Below the pieces are notes generated by a model. That model was not told the DNA's origin. It was given only the letters and a program-made list of their open reading frames with translations, and did not search any database. Below are positions 7,028 to 15,403 of a DNA stretch of 23,466 nucleotides, in pieces. Numbering within the stretch: position 1 is the first letter of the stretch; each line of letters begins with the position of its first letter. The stretch is from the NCBI GenBank assembly GCA_018818445.1, contig JAHISC010000036.1, positions 1-23,466 on the forward strand, given 5' to 3'. Made by a program: the position numbers and the translations under genes. This DNA comes from Patescibacteria group bacterium (GTDB lineage: Bacteria > Patescibacteriota > Patescibacteriia > UBA9934).

Positions 7028-8320
7028 ATGAAAACCAAACTCTACTATCCGGATCGGGCTCTGCAGTTCCGGAAGATCGAGACAATTATCCGTTCAATCA
7101 TGGATCGCAAGAAGGGTGGAAAGTTTGCGGAGCTCGTTAATGATGGAGTTTCCGAGACTGAAGCCTTTAAGGTTGCATTTTATCGGATGTTTCCGGAGAC
7201 CAAGAAGCTGGTTCCATGGTACAGGGATATCCATGATCGCTTCCGCTACCTCCGGTTCGACAATGAGGACGCCCTGGTCATCGTCGATATTGCCGAGCGC
7301 AATCTCGACTTCACCATCGATACCATCATGAGTACTGTGTATACGCAGTTCCCGCAGTATCAGGAGGCCTTCGATATTCATGACGGAGTCAAGGCTTACA
7401 CTAGCGTGTTCGATCTCGTTCGTGATGCCTCGACTTTCCAGACCGATATCTCGCGGAGCAATCAGCTCGAGCGTCGATCTGTGCGCGATGCTCGAATGGT
7501 TTGTGCCAGTCTTTTCCAGTACATGCTGGTTGAGTTGACTGAACCAAGGTCAGCGGTCAAGCAATCGCTGCAGGAGATTCAGCGCATCATGCGTGAGCGT
7601 TTCTTCGATCCACATATACTGCGTGAGTTCTACATCGTCTCAGTGCGCGATGCCAACAACCACAACCGCATCATGGGCACCTGCAATGACATCTGTTGTC
7701 ATGATGAGCCTCAGATCTTCCTGTTCGACACGCACGAGCAAGCGCTTGTCATGGCCCAGCAACTCCAGGCGCGAGGACTCGACGTCATCGCTGAAATTCT
7801 TCCTTGGTACTGCCGAGCTGTGAATATTGATGGTGTCTGGTACTACTTCTACCACACACGCCGAGCCAAGGAGCCAGGATCTTCAACCCGCAAGCTTGCC
7901 AGTGGCCGCAAACTGTCGGACCGACGTGGCTACAGGTTGGCGGTGATGGCCAAGGAAGTCGACGGCGTGTTGACCTTGGCTACGCGTGATGATGTGGAGA
8001 AGTTGACTGAGCATCTCTTGGACACCGTCTGGATGCCAAAGGATACACCGTTCGTCTTGGAAGAGCTGGAGCCGCGTCAGCACAACAAGTTCAACGGCGT
8101 TCACTTCCACCATGACCAGCTCAAGGGCAGGCATATCTATCAGGTTGGCGACAGAATGGTTGCCGGCGCAGTGGAGATGTCACTGCAGACCTTGGCTGAC
8201 TACCTCAATGGTTCACGTCCTGGCACACCGGAGTACCATGGTACAAGGCGTCGCCGGCAGATCCTCGAGGGGGTGATGCGGCAGCGTTACTCGCACATCG
8301 ACTTTGATTTGATCTCGTAG
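7028..8320 (+). CDS. 430-aa protein with a divergent RelA/SpoT-like C-terminal region (putative)
   Basis: The family is not recognised with certainty. Residues 1-200 look mostly helical and match nothing I know. From ~275 on, the order of motifs resembles the (p)ppGpp synthetase domain: R279-x-K281-x3-S285-x2-R288-K289 (like R-x-K-x3-S-x3-K), LSD298-x2-G301-x-R303 (like the D-x2-G-x-R strand), DDVEKL (321-326), NGVHFHH (356-362, like GYxSxH), and GAVEMSLQT (380-388, like the EIQIRT strand). Spacing between these is compatible with that fold. The implied role, pyrophosphate transfer to a nucleotide or tRNA, is inference only. A strong SD (AGAGGAG, spacing 7), own promoter and own terminator make it monocistronic. 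Base composition is visibly more GC-rich than neighbouring core genes, suggesting transfer or a separate expression class. Confidence 0.65.
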   Translation: MKTKLYYPDRALQFRKIETIIRSIMDRKKGGKFAELVNDGVSETEAFKVAFYRMFPETKKLVPWYRDIHDRFRYLRFDNEDALVIVDIAERNLDFTIDTIMSTVYTQFPQYQEAFDIHDGVKAYTSVFDLVRDASTFQTDISRSNQLERRSVRDARMVCASLFQYMLVELTEPRSAVKQSLQEIQRIMRERFFDPHILREFYIVSVRDANNHNRIMGTCNDICCHDEPQIFLFDTHEQALVMAQQLQARGLDVIAEILPWYCRAVNIDGVWYYFYHTRRAKEPGSSTRKLASGRKLSDRRGYRLAVMAKEVDGVLTLATRDDVEKLTEHLLDTVWMPKDTPFVLEELEPRQHNKFNGVHFHHDQLKGRHIYQVGDRMVAGAVEMSLQTLADYLNGSRPGTPEYHGTRRRRQILEGVMRQRYSHIDFDLIS

Positions 8321-8336
8321 CGTCAACTCGGCGCTC

Positions 8337-8376
8337 AACCCCCAGCTGTCATCGGACGGCCGGGGGTTTCGTGTTT
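8337..8376 (+). terminator. Terminator of the 430-aa gene
   Basis: AACCCCC (8337-8343) pairs with GGGGGTT (8362-8368); inside, GCTGTC-ATCG-GACGGC continues the stem across one A-C mismatch. The tail is TTTCGTGTTT. Confidence 0.85.
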
Positions 8377-8403
8377 CCATCTATCTACCATCTATACCTC
8401 ATT

Positions 8404-8441
8404 TATGATACGCTCTATTAAATACTAAAAATCAGTATTTA
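8404..8441 (+). promoter_or_regulatory. Possible -10 and leader hairpin of murA
   Basis: TATGAT (8404-8409) could be a -10 element, with a transcript start near 8416, but no -35 is seen at the right distance. The short leader would then consist almost wholly of a hairpin: TAAATACT (8419-8426), loop AAAAATC, AGTATTTA (8434-8441), ending 2 nt before the ATG. It could reduce ribosome access. Confidence 0.35.
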
Positions 8442-8443
8442 TT

Positions 8444-9739
8444 ATGAATAAACTTAAAATTACTGGAGGCAAGGCGCTACATGGCTCAGTTAAAATCGCT
8501 GGTGCCAAAAACGCAGCTTCCAAGATGATCCTAGCCTCTCTTTTGACCGATCAAGAAGTACAGGTACGCAACGTACCACTGCAAGAAGAAACCGATATAG
8601 CTAAGGAGTTAATCGAGATGGTTGGCGCAACAGTCAAGATTGAGGATCACACTCTAATCGCTACAACTAAAGAGATTAAAACTACTTCCATCATGGCCTT
8701 GAGTCGAAAAAATCGTCTCTCAATTCTTTTGGCTGCTCCAATATTACATCGCAAAGGAGAAGTTCATTTACCTTTTCCAGGTGGCGATAAAATCGGTGCT
8801 CGGCCGCTCGACTTTCATGTTGAAGCATTAAAGAAAATGGGTGTACACATTGATGAACTCGACGACGGTTATCATATGACTGTTACAGGTCGTCTAAAAG
8901 GTGCTTTGATCGAACTGCCTTATCCTTCGGTTGGTGCCACCGAGACTGTTATCTATGCCGGTGTTTTAGCAGAAGGAAGGACGGTGATCAAAAACGCTGC
9001 CATTGAGCCGGAGATTATGGATCTAATTATGATGCTCCAGAAAATGGGCGCTGTAATTGAAGTCGGTGTCGGCAGACATATCGAAATCGTTGGCGTTGAG
9101 CGGCTAGAGGGTTGTGAACATAGTGTTTTGCCTGATCGGCTAGAAGCCGCTTCTTTTGCCTGTATTGCTTTGGCCACGCGTGGTGAAATTTTTTGCGAAG
9201 GAGCCAGCCATAAAGACATGATTACTTTTTTGAATGCCGTACGTTTAATCGGCGGTGAATATGAGGTGAGGGAAGATGGAATTTTATTTCGTGGTGCTTC
9301 CAAATACCAAGGAATGCAATTGGAAACTGATACCTATCCTGGTTTTTCCACTGACTGGCAGCAGCCATTTGTAGTGGCACTAACCCAAGCCGAAGGAACG
9401 TCAGTGGTTCATGAAACCGTTTATCAAGCTCGTTTTGGTTATACTGAAGTTTTGAATCAGATGGGAGCAGATATTACTTTGTTTGATAATTGTTTGGGAG
9501 AAATTAAGTGTCGCTTTGCTGATCAGAACTACAAACATTCAGCTGTAATCAAAGGACCATCCAAACTTAAAGCTACGAGCATGACTGTACCAGACATTCG
9601 CGCCGGCCTGGCTTATGTGGCTGCGGCTTTGGTAGCAGACGGTACTTCTGAAATCGACGGAGTTGAACATTTGGAGCGTGGTTACGAAGATTTGTATGGC
9701 AAGTTGGAATCAATCGGTGCCAGTATAGAAACTGAATAA
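8444..9739 (+). CDS. murA: UDP-N-acetylglucosamine 1-carboxyvinyltransferase, Asp115 form
   Basis: Catalyses the first committed step of peptidoglycan synthesis, transfer of enolpyruvate from PEP to UDP-GlcNAc, in the cytoplasm. At 431 aa it is full length, with the two-lobed inside-out alpha/beta repeat. K22-N23 of the GAKNAA motif bind substrate; FSTDWQQPF carries the general-base aspartate; YQARFGYTEVLNQMGADI matches the late conserved region. The catalytic loop reads PGGDKIGARP, so residue 115 is Asp where most bacteria have Cys. The same change in Mycobacterium and Chlamydia MurA makes the enzyme insensitive to fosfomycin. No SD; a small hairpin precedes the start. The M50 protease gene begins 2 nt after the stop. 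Confidence 0.95.
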   Translation: MNKLKITGGKALHGSVKIAGAKNAASKMILASLLTDQEVQVRNVPLQEETDIAKELIEMVGATVKIEDHTLIATTKEIKTTSIMALSRKNRLSILLAAPILHRKGEVHLPFPGGDKIGARPLDFHVEALKKMGVHIDELDDGYHMTVTGRLKGALIELPYPSVGATETVIYAGVLAEGRTVIKNAAIEPEIMDLIMMLQKMGAVIEVGVGRHIEIVGVERLEGCEHSVLPDRLEAASFACIALATRGEIFCEGASHKDMITFLNAVRLIGGEYEVREDGILFRGASKYQGMQLETDTYPGFSTDWQQPFVVALTQAEGTSVVHETVYQARFGYTEVLNQMGADITLFDNCLGEIKCRFADQNYKHSAVIKGPSKLKATSMTVPDIRAGLAYVAAALVADGTSEIDGVEHLERGYEDLYGKLESIGASIETE

Positions 9740-9741
9740 TT

Positions 9742-10392
9742 ATGATTATTGATTTTCTTCTCAACTCACCCATGGTCGCCTTGGTTTGGATAGTTGTAAT
9801 TTTATTATCGCTAACCGTCCACGAATTTAGTCATGCTTACATGGCTTTTAAAAAAGGAGACGCTACAGCCGAGCGCGCCGGGAGAATGACTTTGAATCCT
9901 TTAGCACATATTGACCCTCTTGGATTTGTAGCATTGCTTTTACTAGGATTTGGTTGGGCTAAGCCAGTTCCATTTAATCCATACAATTTAAAAAATCCGC
10001 AGCGCGATGCTTTACATATTGCCATGGCTGGTCCGGCATCAAATTTTTTGGTTGCAGTTTTCGGCGGTCTGGCCTTTCGTGGTTTAGAATTAGCAGGTTT
10101 GCTGGTAGCGGATTCATTATTACCAACTTTTTTAATTTTTCTTATTCTGGTCAATCTATTCCTCATGATTTTTAATTTAGTACCGATTTATCCGCTTGAT
10201 GGTTCAGCGATTTTAGATGCCACTTTAACTAAACCACATCAGCAGCACTTAAGACAGCAGATCGCAGCCTATGGACCAAAGGTTTTAATGGCCTTGGTTA
10301 TTTTGGCAATTCTTACTAATTTTAATGTCTTTTTCTTTGTCAGTGAGCCAGCGTATTTCATTTGTAATGTCTTGACTGGCGGCGCTTGTTAA
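9742..10392 (+). CDS. M50-family site-2-type intramembrane metalloprotease
   Basis: A 216-aa membrane protein of the compact M50B type. The zinc motif HEFSH (27-31) lies in the first long helix. NPLAHIDP (~52-59) and the second metal-binding signature NLVPIYPLDGSAIL (~145-158, with D153) follow in later helices; a GPASNF turn at ~97-102 is also typical. There is no PDZ domain, unlike RseP, so it belongs to the short S2P group with unknown substrates. Such proteases cut membrane-spanning segments of regulators or signal peptides (family knowledge). It follows murA by 2 nt, so it is co-transcribed, and no clear terminator separates it from the rpsL promoter. Confidence 0.9.
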   Translation: MIIDFLLNSPMVALVWIVVILLSLTVHEFSHAYMAFKKGDATAERAGRMTLNPLAHIDPLGFVALLLLGFGWAKPVPFNPYNLKNPQRDALHIAMAGPASNFLVAVFGGLAFRGLELAGLLVADSLLPTFLIFLILVNLFLMIFNLVPIYPLDGSAILDATLTKPHQQHLRQQIAAYGPKVLMALVILAILTNFNVFFFVSEPAYFICNVLTGGAC

Positions 10393-10419
10393 GGAATTAA
10401 TTTGAAATAAGGCCAATTC

Positions 10420-10448
10420 TTGACGATTTTAACTGCCCATGGTACATT
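10420..10448 (+). promoter_or_regulatory. Promoter of the rpsL-rpsG-fusA operon
   Basis: TTGACG (10420-10425), 17-nt spacer ending in TGG (extended -10), TACATT (10443-10448). Predicted start about 10455 leaves an ~11-nt leader without an SD before rpsL. This is one of the best promoter matches in the window, fitting a ribosomal operon. Confidence 0.75.
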
Positions 10449-10465
10449 AGTGCCACAAATTTTTT

Positions 10466-10885
10466 ATGCCTACAGTAAACCAACTCGTACGAAAAGGACG
10501 TACAACCAGATCAACAAAATCGAAGTCACCTGCTTTGCAGTTCACTATGGATACGCTCCATCGTCGCAAGACAGATCTTCGCCGAGGCGCTTCATTTAAG
10601 CGTGGTGTTTGTGTCAAAGTAACGACAATGACTCCAAAGAAACCAAACTCAGCTTTGCGAAAAGTTGCTCGTGTTAGACTTTCTAATGGAAGTGAAGTTA
10701 CTGCGTACATTCCAGGAGAAGGGCACAACCTACAGGAGCACTCAATCGTGATGATCAGAGGCGGCAGAGTTAAAGACCTTCCTGGTGTTCGCTACCACAT
10801 TGTACGCGGACGCTACGATACGGCTGGAGTTGAAGGTAGAAACAGAGGACGATCAAAATACGGAACCAAACAACCAAAGAAGTAA
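10466..10885 (+). CDS. rpsL: 30S ribosomal protein S12
   Basis: A decoding-centre protein of the small subunit. The sequence is unmistakable: MPTVNQLVRKGR at the start, MTPKKPNSALRKVARVRLSN (~55-74, the loop where streptomycin-resistance changes occur; the lysine of KKPNS is the wild type) and GGRVKDLPGVRYHIVRG. At 139 aa it has the longer form of the N-terminal loop (about 27-48). First gene of the str operon: rpsL, rpsG, fusA. Confidence 0.97.
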   Translation: MPTVNQLVRKGRTTRSTKSKSPALQFTMDTLHRRKTDLRRGASFKRGVCVKVTTMTPKKPNSALRKVARVRLSNGSEVTAYIPGEGHNLQEHSIVMIRGGRVKDLPGVRYHIVRGRYDTAGVEGRNRGRSKYGTKQPKK

Positions 10886-10955
10886 TCAAAAACCTATTAT
10901 AAACTCCGAGTACTGCTGACCACGGCGGGAAGAACGGAACTCTAATTATAAGACT

Positions 10956-11423
10956 ATGCGTGGAAAACAAGCTCCCAAACGGCGAATTTCGCCAGATCCA
11001 AAGTTCGGCAATCAATTAGTTGCCAAACTTGTTAATTATGTCATGTTGGACGGTAAAAAAACCGTTGCCGAGCACGTTGTATACGATGCTTTTATTTTGA
11101 TTTCAGAAAAGACCAAGCAGGATGCTTTGGAAGTTTTTGAAACTGCAATGAAAAATATTACTCCAGCCGTTGAGGTAAAATCTCGTCGCGTTGGTGGTGC
11201 TAACTATCAAATTCCTATACCTGTTCGCGGTGAACGACGCAACACTCTAGCTTTACGATGGCTCTTGGCTGCTGCTCGTTCTAAGAAGGGCAAGCCAATG
11301 GCTGAGCGTTTGTCCAATGAAATTATTGCCGCTTCTAAAAATGAAGGTGATGCAATTAAGAAACGTGATGATGTGCAAAAGATGGCTGATGCCAACCGCG
11401 CCTTTGCTCACTTTGCGCGTTAA
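10956..11423 (+). CDS. rpsG: 30S ribosomal protein S7
   Basis: Primary 16S rRNA-binding protein that organises the 30S head; 155 aa is the normal length. Recognisable stretches are MRGKQAPKRRISPDPKFGNQLVAKLVN in part (the N-terminal arm), the beta hairpin motif RRVGGANYQIPIPV, and ALRWLLAAARSKKGKPM. It lies 70 nt after rpsL and 42 nt before fusA, without an SD. In many bacteria S7 represses its own operon translation; whether the 70-nt spacer holds an S7-binding fold cannot be decided by eye. Confidence 0.97.
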   Translation: MRGKQAPKRRISPDPKFGNQLVAKLVNYVMLDGKKTVAEHVVYDAFILISEKTKQDALEVFETAMKNITPAVEVKSRRVGGANYQIPIPVRGERRNTLALRWLLAAARSKKGKPMAERLSNEIIAASKNEGDAIKKRDDVQKMADANRAFAHFAR

Positions 11424-11465
11424 AGTTTAATATCTAAATTAGTAATCTCCAGCGAGCTTCATAAT

Positions 11466-13544
11466 ATGCCCCGCGAATATCCTCTAGAGCGTACCCGAAA
11501 TATCGGAATTATTGCGCACATTGACGCCGGTAAAACAACAGTCACTGAGCGTGTCCTTTTTTACACTGGAAAAAAGCACAAGATTGGTGAAGTGCATGAA
11601 GGTGAAGCAGAAATGGACTGGATGGAACAGGAGCGTGAGCGAGGCATAACAATTACTTCCGCAGCAACTACTTGTTTTTGGAAAGATCATTGTATCAATA
11701 TTATCGATACTCCTGGACACGTTGATTTTACTGTTGAAGTGGAGCGATCGTTGCGTGTTTTGGACGGCGGTGTAACTGTTTTTGATGGAGTTGCTGGAGT
11801 TGAGCCTCAGTCTGAGACTGTTTGGCATCAAGCTGACAAGTACCACGTCCCACGAATTTGTTTTATCAATAAATTGGATAGAACTGGAGCAGACTTTTTT
11901 AAAGATCTAGCTTCAATCCACGAACGTCTTACCAAAAAAGCTTTTCCAATTCAGCTGCCAATTGGGACAGAATCAAATTTCCATGGCATCATCGATCTTT
12001 TGCGCATGAAAGCTTTCATGTACCGAGACGATCTTGGTAAAGATATGGAAGAGATTGAAATTCCTGAAGAATATTTAGCTAAGGCGGAAGAGTACAGAGC
12101 TCAATTAGTTGAAGCTATCTCTGAAAATGATGAAGATCTCACAAATAAATATTTGGCTGGTGAAGAAATTCCAGTCGAAGATTTGAAGCGCGTTTTGCGA
12201 GCGGCTACTATTAACTTGGATATTTTCCCGGTTCTTTGTGGTTCAGCTTTGAAAAATACAGGTGTGCAGATGATGATCGATGCCGTAATTGATTACTTAC
12301 CAAGCCCACTCAATGTTCCTCCGATGCAGGGTTTTGATCCTAAAGATCCAGAAACGATCATTGACCGTAAGGCCAGTGATGAAGGTCCGTTTGCTGCTCT
12401 TGCTTTCAAAATTGCAGCTGATCCATTTGTTGGAAAGCTAGCTTTTTTCCGTGTTTATTCTGGTATTGTAAAGGCAGGAAGTTATGTTTTGAACTCAAGC
12501 ACTGGTGAAAAAGAGCGTATCTCTCGCATTGTTCGCTTGCATGCTAACTCGCGTGAAGATGTTGATGAAGTTTATTCCGGTGATATTGCAGCGGCTGTTG
12601 GACTGAAGGGAACCGTAACCGGAAACACACTTTGCAGTTCTGAGTATCCAATTGTTTTGGAATCAATCACTTTCCCAGAGCCAGTTATCTCACTAGCTTT
12701 GGAACCAAAAACAAAGGTTGATCAAGAAAAACTTTCATTAGCACTTAGCAAACTTGCCGAAGAAGATCCAACATTCCGTGTTAAGACCGATGAAGAAACC
12801 ATGCAAACGATTGTCTCTGGAATGGGAGAGCTTCACTTGGAAATTATTGTTGATCGCCTAAAGCGTGAGTACAGTGTTGATGTTAATGTTGGTCGGCCAC
12901 AGGTTAGTTATCGTGAAACCATTCGAGCTTCTGCCGAGGGTGAAGGAAAGTACATCAAGCAATCAGGTGGACGCGGACAATATGGACATTGTTGGTTGCG
13001 TTTGGAGCCACTGCAGGATGAAGAAAAGAATTTTGTATTTGTTAACGAAATTAAAGGCGGTTCCATTCCAAGAGAATATATTCCAGCGATTGAAAAAGGT
13101 GCTCGTGAAGCAATTGATCGTGGAATTTTGGCTGGCTATCCGGTAATCAATGTTAAAGCTACAGTCTACGACGGTTCGTACCATGACGTTGACTCTTCCG
13201 AAGCTGCTTTTAAAATGTCCGGATCAATGGCTTTCCAAGCAGCAGCTAAAAAGGCAAGTCCTGTTATTTTGGAGCCAGTTATGATTGTGGAAGTAGTAAC
13301 TCCTGAAGATTTTATGGGAACAGTTGTGGGAGATTTGAATTCTAAGCGAGCACAAATTCAGGAAATGGGTGATCGAGGAAATGTGAAAACCGTGCGCGCT
13401 TTGGTACCGCTTGCCGAAATGTTTGGCTATGCCACCAGCTTGCGCTCCTTAACTCAGGGCCGCGCCAGTTACTCCATGGAATTCCACGAGTATCAAGAAG
13501 TTCCACGTAACGTGGCTGAAGAAATTATTGAAAAGAGAAAGTAA
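11466..13544 (+). CDS. fusA: Elongation factor G
   Basis: GTPase that drives tRNA and mRNA translocation on the ribosome. At 692 aa it is full length. G1 AHIDAGKT (17-24), switch regions with RERGITITSAA (~58-68), G3 DTPGH (82-86) and G4 NKLD (136-139) are intact, followed by domains II-V; the domain IV region includes GGRGQYGHCW and the C-terminus has MFGYATSLRSLTQGRASYSM. It is the last gene of the rpsL-rpsG-fusA transcript: a clear terminator follows. In most bacteria tuf would come next; here about 5.4 kb of other genes intervene. Confidence 0.97.
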   Translation: MPREYPLERTRNIGIIAHIDAGKTTVTERVLFYTGKKHKIGEVHEGEAEMDWMEQERERGITITSAATTCFWKDHCINIIDTPGHVDFTVEVERSLRVLDGGVTVFDGVAGVEPQSETVWHQADKYHVPRICFINKLDRTGADFFKDLASIHERLTKKAFPIQLPIGTESNFHGIIDLLRMKAFMYRDDLGKDMEEIEIPEEYLAKAEEYRAQLVEAISENDEDLTNKYLAGEEIPVEDLKRVLRAATINLDIFPVLCGSALKNTGVQMMIDAVIDYLPSPLNVPPMQGFDPKDPETIIDRKASDEGPFAALAFKIAADPFVGKLAFFRVYSGIVKAGSYVLNSSTGEKERISRIVRLHANSREDVDEVYSGDIAAAVGLKGTVTGNTLCSSEYPIVLESITFPEPVISLALEPKTKVDQEKLSLALSKLAEEDPTFRVKTDEETMQTIVSGMGELHLEIIVDRLKREYSVDVNVGRPQVSYRETIRASAEGEGKYIKQSGGRGQYGHCWLRLEPLQDEEKNFVFVNEIKGGSIPREYIPAIEKGAREAIDRGILAGYPVINVKATVYDGSYHDVDSSEAAFKMSGSMAFQAAAKKASPVILEPVMIVEVVTPEDFMGTVVGDLNSKRAQIQEMGDRGNVKTVRALVPLAEMFGYATSLRSLTQGRASYSMEFHEYQEVPRNVAEEIIEKRK

Positions 13545-13553
13545 TAGATGTAG

Positions 13554-13574
13554 GGGCAGGTCTGTAACCCGCCC
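13554..13574. repeat. Short dispersed-type inverted repeat
   Basis: GGGCAGGT (13554-13561), loop CTGTA, ACCCGCCC (13567-13574), imperfect by one A-C pair. It resembles the GGGGC...GCCC short hairpins often scattered between genes in bacterial genomes. Only one copy is in this window, so repeat status is inferred. Confidence 0.35.
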
Positions 13575-13582
13575 GATCATTG

Positions 13583-13615
13583 AAAGCCAGGTCACAAGAC
13601 CTGGCTTTTGTATTC
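13583..13615 (+). terminator. Terminator of the rpsL-rpsG-fusA operon
   Basis: AAAGCCAGGTC (13583-13593), loop ACAA, GACCTGGCTTT (13598-13608), then TTGTATT. The 11-bp perfect stem makes it strong. Confidence 0.88.
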
Positions 13616-13686
13616 ACACGTTTCCTATATTTTGATTAATCGAATTAAATTGCGTTTTCTGGGTAAATAGGGGAGAATAAAAATAT

Positions 13687-14505
13687 ATGGAAAAGATAGG
13701 TCTCGAAAAAGCATATTCTTCACAAATACATCTTGAAACAAGAGATGGCGAGCGGTTTGTTGTCAAAAATATACCCATGGAGCAAGTCATGAACGAAGTT
13801 TTCTTTTATCAGCAGCTACACGAGCATCACATACCAACTTTGCAGGCAGCTGAAGAAGAGGGGAAATTAGTTTTGAAATATGTTGAAAAATCGAAAACTC
13901 TATCAGATGAGGAGACGCCAGAAAATTTCTTTATCCTGGGACAAACTCTTTCTTCCATTCATGATATTCATTTTGACAGCTCTTTTATTATTGACGAAAG
14001 AGGGCATCGACAAAACATTGATTGGAATGACTTTATAAAGTCACAAATAGAAGCAGATGAACAGGCTCAAAAAGAAAAGCATGGATTCACACCGGAAATA
14101 ATAGCCAGGATGACAGAAATAATTAAACGCGATTGCCCCGAAGTTTTAAAGGAAACTTGTTTAGTGCATGGAGATTTACATTCAAATAATGTTCTACTTG
14201 ACGAAGGCCAATTATTTATTTTTGATAAAGATTCAATTGTTGCGGCTGGCGATCCCATGATTGATTTTGCTTTATTGGCCATCAATTACCCGGGAGACAT
14301 TTATGATGTCGGTACAGAGGAGGAAAAAAGAAAAGACAGAGAATTGATGAAGAACTTTTTATCAGGTTATGGTAAAGATATTTTTGAAGACCGAGAAACG
14401 CTTGATGCATATGTTCTACTGCGAAGTTTGGAAAGGTGGCCTAATCCATTTGAAAGAAAAATTCCCGAGATCGTGGATAAAATTTTAGCAGCTAACACTC
14501 TCTGA
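13687..14505 (+). CDS. Aminoglycoside phosphotransferase (APH)/choline-kinase-like protein
   Basis: 272 aa with the protein-kinase-like APH fold. A likely ATP lysine K27 (RFVVKNI) and the hinge LVLKYVEKSKTL lie in the N-lobe. The catalytic loop HGDLHSNNVL gives H161, D163 and N167, and the metal-binding segment IFDKDSIVAAGDPMIDFALL gives D180/D182 (DKD in place of the usual DFD/DWE). The substrate is unknown: the family includes antibiotic, choline, homoserine and other small-molecule kinases. A GGGGAG lies 11 nt before the ATG, rather far for an SD. It stands alone after the fusA terminator, the first accessory gene in the gap between fusA and tuf. Confidence 0.82.
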   Translation: MEKIGLEKAYSSQIHLETRDGERFVVKNIPMEQVMNEVFFYQQLHEHHIPTLQAAEEEGKLVLKYVEKSKTLSDEETPENFFILGQTLSSIHDIHFDSSFIIDERGHRQNIDWNDFIKSQIEADEQAQKEKHGFTPEIIARMTEIIKRDCPEVLKETCLVHGDLHSNNVLLDEGQLFIFDKDSIVAAGDPMIDFALLAINYPGDIYDVGTEEEKRKDRELMKNFLSGYGKDIFEDRETLDAYVLLRSLERWPNPFERKIPEIVDKILAANTL

Positions 14506-14533
14506 GCCGAGTGATTTTTTCGTCTGGTCATTG

Positions 14534-14598
14534 CGAACAGGCCACGCCGGAAAGATTCGTCACCGGGGTCATCACCGGGGTCAGGTCGGACTATGGAC
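14534..14598 (+). repeat. Repeat remnants: CATTGCGA-type sequence and GGGGTCAGGTC copy 1
   Basis: The spacer contains CACCGGGGTCAT and CACCGGGGTCAGG in tandem (14571-14586), the second leading into GGGGTCAGGTCGGACTATGG (14577-14596), the first of four copies of the GGGGTCAGGTC family in the window. The nearby TCATTGCGAACAGG resembles other intergenic bacterial repeats. No transposase is present. Confidence 0.5.
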
Positions 14599-14642
14599 TT
14601 TTTTAAACCATGATCCGCTTGAATTAAAGAAATAAGTTAATT

Positions 14643-15401
14643 ATGTTCAAAAAATACAACCCAAACAGAGGAGACGCGTGGAATTATGGGGGAGAGAATT
14701 GGAAGTTGAGTCGGTCGAAGATTGATTTATTTTTGGAATGCCCGCGGTGTTTTTATCTAGACAACAAACTCGGCACTAAGCGTCCGCCGGGTTATCCGTT
14801 TAATATTAACTCAGCTGTCGATAAACTCTTGAAACAGGAATTTGATGGATATCGAGCCCGTGGAACTAAACATCCCTTGCAAAAGGAATATAAAGTTGAT
14901 GCTGTGCCGGCCAAGCATAAAATGATTAATGAGTGGCGGGAGAATTTTAAAGGTGTGCAGTGTGTACATGAGCCAACTGGTTTGACGGTATCTGGTGCAA
15001 TCGATGACCTCTGGCAAAACAAGGCTTCAGAATATATTGTGGTGGATTACAAGGCGACTGCAAAATCAGAACCTGTGACTGAGCTGGAAGAGGATTGGCA
15101 TATTGGTTACAAACGTCAAATGGAAGTTTATCAGTGGTTGTTACGCCAAAACGGTCTTAAAGTTTCGGATACCGGTTACTTTGTTTATTGCACCGGCCGG
15201 CCGGACGAGAAAGCGTTTGACGGCAAAGTGGAATTTGACGTTCATCTCATTGCTTACACTGGCAGCGATGACTGGGTGGAGCCAACGATTGTAAAAATCA
15301 AGAAGGTTTTGGAGTCCAAAAAAATTCCCAAGGCAGCAGCAGATTGTGATTACTGCGCTTACCGCGAGGCAGCGGCAGAAAAAGAACTTGAACAAAAATA
15401 G
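14643..15401 (+). CDS. PD-(D/E)XK nuclease family protein with four cysteines (Cas4/AddB-like)
   Basis: 252 aa. The fold signature is in order: LSRSKIDLFLECPRCFYL (22-39), the 'S-x-I-x2-F-x2-C-P' entry of Cas4/AddB/RecB-type nucleases; GAID121D (metal-binding Asp); VVD135YK137 (the D-x-K core); and Q159-x3-Y163 (motif IV). Cysteines C33/C36 near the front and C235/C238 at the back are placed where relatives hold an iron-sulfur cluster, although spacing (C-x2-C...C-x2-C) differs from the 1+3 layout. No helicase or cas1/cas2 gene lies nearby and there is no CRISPR array, so a Cas4 role is not supported; DNA repair or processing is more likely. The pyrophosphatase-like gene starts 2 nt after its stop. 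Confidence 0.8.
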   Translation: MFKKYNPNRGDAWNYGGENWKLSRSKIDLFLECPRCFYLDNKLGTKRPPGYPFNINSAVDKLLKQEFDGYRARGTKHPLQKEYKVDAVPAKHKMINEWRENFKGVQCVHEPTGLTVSGAIDDLWQNKASEYIVVDYKATAKSEPVTELEEDWHIGYKRQMEVYQWLLRQNGLKVSDTGYFVYCTGRPDEKAFDGKVEFDVHLIAYTGSDDWVEPTIVKIKKVLESKKIPKAAADCDYCAYREAAAEKELEQK

Positions 15402-15403
15402 CT

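Noticed and set aside
6560..8320. Type III toxin-antitoxin system (RNA antitoxin, terminator, toxin gene)
   Set aside because: The order fits, but the RNA has no tandem repeats and the 430-aa protein is not ToxN/CptN/TenpN-like and has its own promoter.
14643..15401. Cas4 of a CRISPR system
   Set aside because: No cas1, cas2 or effector gene and no CRISPR array in the window; the cysteine layout also differs.
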